From Woeseiaceae bacterium (GTDB lineage Bacteria; Pseudomonadota; Gammaproteobacteria; Steroidobacterales; Woeseiaceae): 6,932 nucleotides of DNA. Shown here piece after piece: positions 1 through 4,713 of the stretch (within the stretch, counting starts at the first letter, position 1; each line of letters begins with the position of its first letter). A program made the position numbers and the translations under genes. A model generated the notes under the pieces. That model ran no database searches, was not told the origin of the DNA, and saw only the letters and a list, made by a program, of their open reading frames with translations. Location of the stretch: the NCBI GenBank assembly GCA_013138675.1, contig WTCH01000334.1:1-6932 (forward strand). The letters are read 5' to 3'.

Positions 1-544
1 CGAACTCAGGCGTCATCGCGTCACACCCTCCCGGAACATTGCGCATGTAGATAATATTGCCTTCGCCAGTTCCGTCGTCGGTCGTAACAGAAAGTTGCAC
101 CGCTCTTACGGCCGGCACAATCTGGACATTGTAGGCTTCAACATATTCGAGTAGTGGAGCATCATCCGCATCCAGTTCCTCCTGGCTAATATCGATACAG
201 AGTGTGCGAGCTCGAAAATCCCTGTCGCCAATTTTGTAAATCGGGAGATTCTCGTTTGTCAGCGTTCCTGCCGGCGCGTTAGTCGTCTCGACCTGAACCA
301 TGACGAACTGATCGTCAGCAAAATATCCGGCTTTCGATACCTTGAGCGTCTCGGACAGGAACTTCTCCGTTGTGTGTTCCGGTTCGCCAACGCGCGCATC
401 CTTCGGTATCGGTATCGCGGCGTTAAACGGGCCAGCGATAACCATATGGCCAGCCTTGGAAAAATCGATATATTGGTGTTCAGCTGCTGCTGACATTGAA
501 AACAAGAGAGCGATGGCCGCCGCTGTCATTGTGGTATTTTTCAT
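1..544 (-). CDS. Secreted protein of unknown function (C-terminus beyond window)
   Basis: An open frame enters at the left edge and begins with ATG at 544-542; 181 codons are visible with no stop. The N-terminus is a clear Sec signal peptide: Lys2, a hydrophobic stretch around residues 7-20 and a probable AAA|EH cleavage after residue 21, so the mature protein is exported to the periplasm or beyond. The mature part is soluble-looking and rich in acidic residues and beta-prone segments, with cysteines at 116 and 174 that could pair. I recognise no family. The start is supported by an AAGAGGA ribosome-binding site six bases upstream. It lies 61 bp after the YwnB-like gene on the same strand and is probably the last visible gene of the chorismatase operon, so a link to the same pathway is possible but only inferred. 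No function is assigned. Confidence 0.8.
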   Translation of the reverse strand, partial: MKNTTMTAAAIALLFSMSAAAEHQYIDFSKAGHMVIAGPFNAAIPIPKDARVGEPEHTTEKFLSETLKVSKAGYFADDQFVMVQVETTNAPAGTLTNENLPIYKIGDRDFRARTLCIDISQEELDADDAPLLEYVEAYNVQIVPAVRAVQLSVTTDDGTGEGNIIYMRNVPGGCDAMTPEF

Positions 545-605
545 GATGAGTCCTCTTAACCAAGGCAGGATTGATAGACCGAGTTTATCGCATTTGACTC
601 GCAGA
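545..605 (-). other. Short intergenic gap within the leftward operon
   Basis: These 61 bp separate the YwnB-like stop from the secreted-protein start. Apart from the ribosome-binding site at 551-557, I see only a short inverted repeat (CGAGT at 580-584, ACTCG at 597-601) with no T-run, so no convincing terminator, and no clear promoter. Read-through from the chorismatase and YwnB-like genes is likely. Confidence 0.5.
551..557 (-). promoter_or_regulatory. Ribosome-binding site of the secreted protein gene
   Basis: AAGAGGA on the minus strand sits six bases before the ATG at 544-542. It is the best Shine-Dalgarno match in the leftward operon and fixes the start of the edge-truncated secreted protein. 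Confidence 0.7.
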
Positions 606-1343
606 TTAATAGGCGACTGAGAAACGCTGTTGGACGTGGTCGGCCTTCTCTGCCTCGTCGATGAGCGCGACCGCAAAGTCGGCTCTCGATATCCTGCTCT
701 TGCCGCGATCGTCTTCCATCAGCACATCGCCGCCGATCCGAAACTCACCTGTGCGTTCGCCATTCGTGAAATTCTTGGCCGGCGTCGCGTAGCTCCAGTC
801 AATATCATTGACCGTACGCAGGAATTCGAGCGCCAAAATTTGCCCCTGGATCTCATGCTCCAGGCTCTTGGGAAGAAACACGCGCGGGATCTTGTCGGCA
901 TACAAGACGCCTGGCTCAACTTCGAGCGAACCGGAACCACCGACATGAATCAGTCGTGCGGCACCACCACCAACGCCGCGAAGCTGGCCAACAATATTCC
1001 TGGCGGCGATGTACTGCAGCGTGTTCTCAGGCTTCTTATCTTTGCCGATCATGCCGCGAACAGAAACGATAATGATGTCCTTGTCCTCGACCAGGAGCTC
1101 GATGCTTTGCAGGTCCAGCAAATCGCCGGTGATTGCGGTCAGGTTTTCATGCTGCTTCTTGATACGGGAAGGATCGCGGGATACTGCTGTAACGAGGTGC
1201 CCTCGCTGCAATGCCTCTTCGACGACATGCGTGCCGATCTTTCCGGTCGCCCCGTAGACGAGGATTTGTAGTTGATCGGTGCCCTCCTCAGCGCTGAAAG
1301 CCGCCGTGAAAGCGAACATCAGGAGAAGGACATATGGCTTCAT
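606..1343 (-). CDS. YwnB-like NAD(P)-binding Rossmann protein (atypical SDR) with apparent signal peptide
   Basis: This 245-residue protein matches the NAD(P)-binding, NmrA-like/YwnB group (COG2910 type, often labelled putative NADH-flavin reductase). The nucleotide-binding loop GATGKIG is at residues 31-37 after a beta strand (LQILVY). Also visible are the acidic turn GDLLDL at 73-78, a HVGGSGSLEVEPGV segment at 133-146, DWSYATPA at 182-189, GERTGEFRIGGD at 195-206 and SRISRADFAVALIDE at 216-230, all features I associate with this family. Unusually, about 18 hydrophobic residues precede the domain (Lys2, then roughly 4-16, then small residues to Ala18) and look like a Sec signal peptide or anchor. 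No start codon lies between this segment and the Rossmann loop that would give a cytoplasmic form. Its ATG overlaps the chorismatase stop (ATGA, 1340-1343) and it has no obvious ribosome-binding site, implying translational coupling. The substrate is unknown. Confidence 0.88.
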   Translation of the reverse strand: MKPYVLLLMFAFTAAFSAEEGTDQLQILVYGATGKIGTHVVEEALQRGHLVTAVSRDPSRIKKQHENLTAITGDLLDLQSIELLVEDKDIIIVSVRGMIGKDKKPENTLQYIAARNIVGQLRGVGGGAARLIHVGGSGSLEVEPGVLYADKIPRVFLPKSLEHEIQGQILALEFLRTVNDIDWSYATPAKNFTNGERTGEFRIGGDVLMEDDRGKSRISRADFAVALIDEAEKADHVQQRFSVAY

Positions 1344-2377
1344 GATGCGATTTGAACCCCGTCAATCTCGATCAAGAGCTCACGGCGACATATGTGTGCG
1401 TGCAGGAACACGACGTTCGTATCAACGTTGCCAAGCAAGCTCGTCAATTCCCTGGTCACATAAGCCAGGTCATCCGGATTCCGCAAATAAACACGAAGGA
1501 CGCTGTCACCTTCGAGACCAAGACTTGCTTCCTCGCCGCAAATTTTGGATACGGCGTCGCAGAGATGATGCAGGTTCGCCAGCGTCTCGGTCGTTTGCAG
1601 ATTTATGTCATTCGGATGAACAGACTCGTGCCCGACTATCGCCGCGGTACCGGAAATCACGAAGAGGTCATGATTGCCCGCTCGCACGCAACCACCACGA
1701 CTGAATTTCGGGCTCCTGGGGCCATACTGTCGCGGATACTCGAACGCGCTGATCTGGCGCGGATTCTCGGCAGATAAAAGTCCGTGTTTTGACATCAGCG
1801 CAACGATTGTCAGGTCACTGTCACGCGTACAGCCCACTGCCGTACCGGTAGGAACGGTGGAATCGATGATACCGAAGTGCTCAAAGGCCTCCGCCCTGCC
1901 GATCGAAAACTGACGGTACTTTTCCCTGTCATCGTCGCCCATATTGATACTCGGAAAGTAATTCCAGATCTTGACCAGATGGGAGTGCCCGACCTGCTGC
2001 GCGACATCCAGAAGTTCCTGGTAAGCGTCGTGAGATCTCGTCCTGAAGTCCTGTGGCGAAGCGTCAGGCACCTGCACCACTACTACTGCATAATCTTCAC
2101 ATTGGGCGACTGTCGCATTGCCAATAACGTCGTGGTCAACGTCGCCCCGAAACCACCAGCACTCGAATAAGTCTCCGCCGTCGATCGGGTCAAGGCCGAT
2201 GTTGACGACCCCGGATGGGCGGCCAGGAGAAGCATCAGAACCAAAATGGAAGCCGACCAACAGATTGTGTTCGGCCGATGGCGGCACAATGCTCTGGCTG
2301 ACGTTAATCGCCAGTCGACAACGACTCTCTCTTGGTGTTGGAACAGGACTCGTATTACCTGCCGTGTTGTGAGTCAT
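1340..2377 (-). CDS. xanB2-like: Chorismatase, FkbO/Hyg5/XanB2 family (hydroxybenzoate-forming)
   Basis: This cytoplasmic enzyme removes pyruvate from chorismate. Relatives make 3-hydroxybenzoate, 4-hydroxybenzoate or a dihydroxycyclohexadiene acid. With the chosen start it has 345 residues, normal for the family. Recognisable segments are KIWNYFPSIN at 136-145, YRQFSIGRAE at 154-163, NPRQISAF at 205-212, YPRQYGPRSP at 214-223 and SGTAAIVGHESVH at 242-254. A YjgF-like C-terminal half ends in CRRELLIEIDGV (330-341). Gly243, Cys330 and Glu337 sit at the spacing I recall for Hyg5 G240/C327/E334, which favours 3-hydroxybenzoate as product (inference). The frame extends to an ATG at 2428 (362 residues). 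I chose 2377 because it gives family length and because the putative promoter of the opposite operon covers the 2428 start; neither start has a good ribosome-binding site. It is the first gene of the leftward operon, divergent from the ACP-ligase genes, and probably supplies the aryl starter. Confidence 0.9.
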   Translation of the reverse strand: MTHNTAGNTSPVPTPRESRCRLAINVSQSIVPPSAEHNLLVGFHFGSDASPGRPSGVVNIGLDPIDGGDLFECWWFRGDVDHDVIGNATVAQCEDYAVVVVQVPDASPQDFRTRSHDAYQELLDVAQQVGHSHLVKIWNYFPSINMGDDDREKYRQFSIGRAEAFEHFGIIDSTVPTGTAVGCTRDSDLTIVALMSKHGLLSAENPRQISAFEYPRQYGPRSPKFSRGGCVRAGNHDLFVISGTAAIVGHESVHPNDINLQTTETLANLHHLCDAVSKICGEEASLGLEGDSVLRVYLRNPDDLAYVTRELTSLLGNVDTNVVFLHAHICRRELLIEIDGVQIAS

Positions 2378-2400
2378 TCTCGTGCACATCCAGTCGATTG

Positions 2401-2428
2401 TTGATAATTCCACACAACGATCTATCAT
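2401..2428 (+). promoter_or_regulatory. Candidate sigma70 promoter of the ACP-ligase-exporter operon
   Basis: TTGATA (2401-2406) is a five-of-six match to the -35 consensus, and TATCAT (2423-2428) a five-of-six match to the -10, separated by 16 bp. Transcription would begin near 2435, leaving a leader of about 36 bases before the ACP start at 2471. The -10 box overlaps the alternative chorismatase ATG at 2428-2426. Confidence 0.55.
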
Positions 2429-2430
2429 GC

Positions 2431-2459
2431 ACTATCGATCGGCTAAAGGGCCAGATCAA
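2431..2459 (-). promoter_or_regulatory. Weak candidate promoter of the chorismatase operon
   Basis: On the minus strand TTGATC (2459-2454) and GATAGT (2436-2431) are separated by 17 bp, with a four-of-six match at the -10. Transcription would begin near 2424, upstream of the preferred chorismatase start at 2377 but downstream of the alternative ATG at 2428. The match is weak and could be chance. Confidence 0.25.
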
Positions 2460-2460
2460 C

Positions 2461-2464
2461 AGGA
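2461..2464 (+). promoter_or_regulatory. Ribosome-binding site of the ACP gene
   Basis: AGGA lies six bases before the ATG at 2471, supporting that start for the acyl carrier protein. It is modest in strength but well placed. Confidence 0.55.
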
Positions 2465-2470
2465 AACTAA

Positions 2471-2737
2471 ATGCAGCCACAGTCTGAATTTGAACACGAA
2501 GTTGCGGAACTTATTGTCGAATCCCTGAACCTGGAAGACATCAACGCGACGGATATTCAGCCAGAAGAGCCCTTATTCGACGATGGCCTGGGGCTGGACT
2601 CAATCGATGCACTGGAGCTGGCGCTGGCCGTCACACAAAAGTACGCGGTACAGCTGAGAGCCGAAGACGCCAATGTAAAGGAAGTATTTAGTTCCCTGCG
2701 CAGCCTGAGCGCTTACATCGCCGAGAATACGTCGTAG
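2471..2737 (+). CDS. Acyl carrier protein (phosphopantetheine-binding)
   Basis: This 88-residue protein has the length and helix pattern of a stand-alone acyl carrier protein. The carrier motif GLDSIDALEL is at 41-50, and Ser44 is the expected attachment site for the 4'-phosphopantetheine arm. The preceding FDDGLGLDS and the acidic composition (many Glu and Asp) are typical. It would be modified by a phosphopantetheinyl transferase, not encoded in this window, and carry the activated aryl starter or the growing chain in the cytoplasm. The ligase gene follows after 10 bp, so the two probably act as a pair: the ligase charges this ACP. Aryl-polyene loci usually encode two ACPs; only one is visible here. 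As first gene of the rightward operon it follows the putative promoter at 2401-2428. Family assignment is firm; the cargo is inferred from neighbours. Confidence 0.93.
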   Translation: MQPQSEFEHEVAELIVESLNLEDINATDIQPEEPLFDDGLGLDSIDALELALAVTQKYAVQLRAEDANVKEVFSSLRSLSAYIAENTS

Positions 2738-2747
2738 ATTCGTTACC

Positions 2748-4118
2748 TTGCCGAGCTCGCAAAGATCGCACGTAATTACAAGCCGCGGCCTGGACGAGAT
2801 TATCGCGCACGGCCGGGACGGAGAGGTTAGCGTTGCCCAGTTTCTTGCGCGCGCCGTCGCACTGGCAGGAAAGCTTCCGGACCATCGCTACGCCATCAAC
2901 CTGGCCGCGGATCGCTACGATTTCTTCCTTGGTTTTTGTGCCGCAGTAATCGCCGGACAGTGCACCCTGATGCCGTCAAACCGGCAGCAGCAGACGGTGC
3001 AGCAAGTCGCCGATGATTACGCCGACTGCTACTTGCTGGGGGACGTATCCATGGATGGCATCGAACGGTTCGATGTCGATTCCGATAGCCTTGCGACCAT
3101 CACCCCCTCGGTGGATATCCCCGAAATTCCATTACACCAGTTGTGTGCGATCGTATTTACGTCGGGAAGCACTGGCAGGCCGACGCCAAACCGAAAGTAC
3201 TGGAAGACGCTCGTCGAAGGGGCTCTGAGCAATGCCGCCTTGCTAATGCAAAATCAAAAAGCTCGGCTCAACCTGCTCGCCACCGTCCCACCGCAACATA
3301 TGTGGGGCTTCGAGACCTCAATTTTGCTTCCGCTTTATTCGAAAATCGCAGTCAGCCATGTAACACCTTTTTTTCCTCAGGACATTGCGGAGTCGCTCGC
3401 ATCCCTGCCAGAACCCCGAGCCCTCGTTTCCTCGCCGGCTCACGTGAGCGCACTACTTAGCGCCAACGTCGCAAAGGTAAAGATACACCGCATATTCAGT
3501 GCGACGGCGCCAATGTCGGCAGAACTTGCCGGGCAGTTGGAACAGTACTTCGATGCGCGAGTGGTCGAAATATTCGGTTGCACCGAAGCCGGCACGATGG
3601 CGCGACGGAATACGGCAAGCGAATCGCTTTGGCAGCTTGCCGACGCGTTTAGTCTTGAGGTCGGCGAGGATCGTACCTTGGTTAGAGCATCGCACCTGCC
3701 CGAAGACGTCGAGTTACAGGACCGTGTCGAACTTGCCGGCCACAAGCAGTTTCGCTGGCTCGGACGTAGTCAGGACATGGTCAACATCGCCGGTAAACGG
3801 GGCTCACTTGCAGATCTGAACCACCGTCTCATGGCCCTGCCCGACGTCATTGATGGTGTGATTTTCCTGCCCGACGAGGACAGCAAACGGCTTGCCGCGC
3901 TCGTCGTCGCACCCGGGATGCAAGCGTCTGATATCCTTGAGCAATTAAAGCCGAGCATCGAGCCCGCGTTTCTGCCCCGCCCAATCTACATCGTAGCAAT
4001 GCTACCGCGCCAGGAAACCGGAAAACTCGCAAGGAAAATCATTGTCGAACTGTTTGAAAAAATGCGAAGAGCCAGGGCGCAACAGGATGACGAATCGCCG
4101 AGCAACCAGACCCACTAG
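2748..4118 (+). CDS. Adenylate-forming acyl/aryl-ACP ligase (AMP-ligase), aryl-polyene type
   Basis: This ANL-superfamily enzyme would activate a carboxylic acid with ATP to an acyl-adenylate and transfer it to the ACP encoded just upstream. Core motifs are in order: phosphate loop TSGSTGRPT at 138-146 with Lys150 and Trp152 after it; SATAPMSAEL at 251-260; FGCTE at 276-280; GRSQDMVNIAGKR at 339-351, the hinge and ribose-contacting region; and QETGKLARK at 422-430, where Lys426 is the probable catalytic lysine. At 456 residues it is shorter than fatty acyl-CoA synthetases and similar to ligases of aryl-polyene loci; the P-x-x-x-K-x-W pattern after the phosphate loop also recalls those. The start is TTG at 2748, ten bases after the ACP stop. 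No ATG or GTG is available in frame between the last upstream stop (2706) and that point, and there is no clear ribosome-binding site, so translation may be coupled. The 3' end overlaps the next gene by 32 bp. The likely substrate is the chorismatase product. Confidence 0.92.
   Translation: MPSSQRSHVITSRGLDEIIAHGRDGEVSVAQFLARAVALAGKLPDHRYAINLAADRYDFFLGFCAAVIAGQCTLMPSNRQQQTVQQVADDYADCYLLGDVSMDGIERFDVDSDSLATITPSVDIPEIPLHQLCAIVFTSGSTGRPTPNRKYWKTLVEGALSNAALLMQNQKARLNLLATVPPQHMWGFETSILLPLYSKIAVSHVTPFFPQDIAESLASLPEPRALVSSPAHVSALLSANVAKVKIHRIFSATAPMSAELAGQLEQYFDARVVEIFGCTEAGTMARRNTASESLWQLADAFSLEVGEDRTLVRASHLPEDVELQDRVELAGHKQFRWLGRSQDMVNIAGKRGSLADLNHRLMALPDVIDGVIFLPDEDSKRLAALVVAPGMQASDILEQLKPSIEPAFLPRPIYIVAMLPRQETGKLARKIIVELFEKMRRARAQQDDESPSNQTH
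4074..4077 (+). promoter_or_regulatory. Ribosome-binding site of the LolA-like gene
   Basis: AGGG inside the end of the ligase gene lies nine bases before the ATG at 4087. It supports that start over the TTG at 4042 for the LolA-like protein. Confidence 0.5.
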
Positions 4119-4713
4119 AGATGCGCTGATAGCCGGTGCAGGCGCGGCCCTGGCGTTAACACTTCTTTTTGCTTTGCCGGTACTCGCGGCCGATCTTCCA
4201 TCCTTCGACTTGCGTACAGTGCTCGCAAACACAACGGTAACACCACCAGGGCGCGTTACATTCCGCGAAGAACGACACAACCCGATGTTGGCAGAGCCAC
4301 TGGTACTCACCGGCCATCTCGAATATCTCGAGTTGGGTGTATTGCGCAAGGTCATCGAGACACCGTTTCAGGAAGCATTCCAGGTGGATGCGCAGCACAT
4401 CATTATTGAAAGAGACGGCCAGACTCGCAAACTGTCCCTGAACAAGAGCCGGTCGCTACGCACGATTCTCGGGGCTATCGAGGCAATACTCGCGGGTGAG
4501 GCCGACCGGCTCGAGTCCAATTTCGATTACGAGCTCTCCGGCACCGTCGATTCATGGACTGTGCGATTAACACCAATTTCACAACGCATTGCCAAGCAGC
4601 TCGAGAGCTTGCAGGTCAGTGGAGACGGCGAGTCAGCAACCGGCATTCGCGTCGACCTCGCAGGTGGTGAGTGGCACCAGATGGAAATCTCTCGAAACGT
4701 CGCGACACAGTGA
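4087..4713 (+). CDS. LolA-like periplasmic protein (outer-membrane lipoprotein carrier-related)
   Basis: The 208-residue protein has a Sec signal peptide: basic n-region (Arg4, Arg5, Arg8, Arg11), hydrophobic core at about 13-34, and probable cleavage near AA|D at 35-36. The mature part matches the LolA-related family found next to exporters in aryl-polyene loci: RVTFREERHNPMLAEPLVLTGHLEY at about 56-80 as two short conserved blocks (FREERH, then PLVLTGHLEY), RTILGAIEAILAGEADRLES within 125-144, and a Trp-centred strand (SWTVRLTP) at 156-163. It is not the canonical LolA housekeeping chaperone. Such proteins are thought to ferry a lipid-linked product across the periplasm in partnership with the exporter. 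I chose the ATG at 4087, which has a ribosome-binding site and gives a normal signal peptide; a longer frame starts with TTG at 4042. It overlaps the ligase end by 32 bp and the exporter start by 4 bp (GTGA). Confidence 0.85.
   Translation: MTNRRATRPTRDALIAGAGAALALTLLFALPVLAADLPSFDLRTVLANTTVTPPGRVTFREERHNPMLAEPLVLTGHLEYLELGVLRKVIETPFQEAFQVDAQHIIIERDGQTRKLSLNKSRSLRTILGAIEAILAGEADRLESNFDYELSGTVDSWTVRLTPISQRIAKQLESLQVSGDGESATGIRVDLAGGEWHQMEISRNVATQ

Larger units (their letters stand above)
2378..2470. promoter_or_regulatory. Divergent control region between the two operons
   Basis: This is the only gap that must carry promoters for both operons: 93 bp if the chorismatase starts at 2377, or 42 bp if it starts at 2428. 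It contains a good sigma70-like promoter reading right, a weaker overlapping candidate reading left, and CTATC repeated at 2422-2426 and 2432-2436, ten bases apart. Overlapping promoters would let one regulator control starter synthesis and starter loading together. That is an inference; no regulator gene is present in the window. Confidence 0.55.

Noticed and set aside
580..601. Inverted repeat CGAGT/ACTCG as a terminator
   Set aside because: The stem is only five base pairs with a 12-base loop and no T-run on either strand.
342..620. A plus-strand open frame of 92 codons
   Set aside because: It is antisense to the secreted protein gene, which has a signal peptide and ribosome-binding site; this frame has neither.
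630..1271. A 213-codon open frame on the plus strand
   Set aside because: It lies wholly antisense to the YwnB-like gene, whose family motifs are clear; the product resembles nothing and has no ribosome-binding site.
1279..2170. Several plus-strand open frames of 79-141 codons
   Set aside because: All are antisense to the chorismatase, which has family motifs along its length; they overlap each other and are typical shadow frames in GC-rich DNA.
4042..4086. TTG at 4042 as start of the LolA-like gene
   Set aside because: It would add 15 polar residues before the signal peptide; the ATG at 4087 has a ribosome-binding site nine bases upstream and gives a normal signal peptide.
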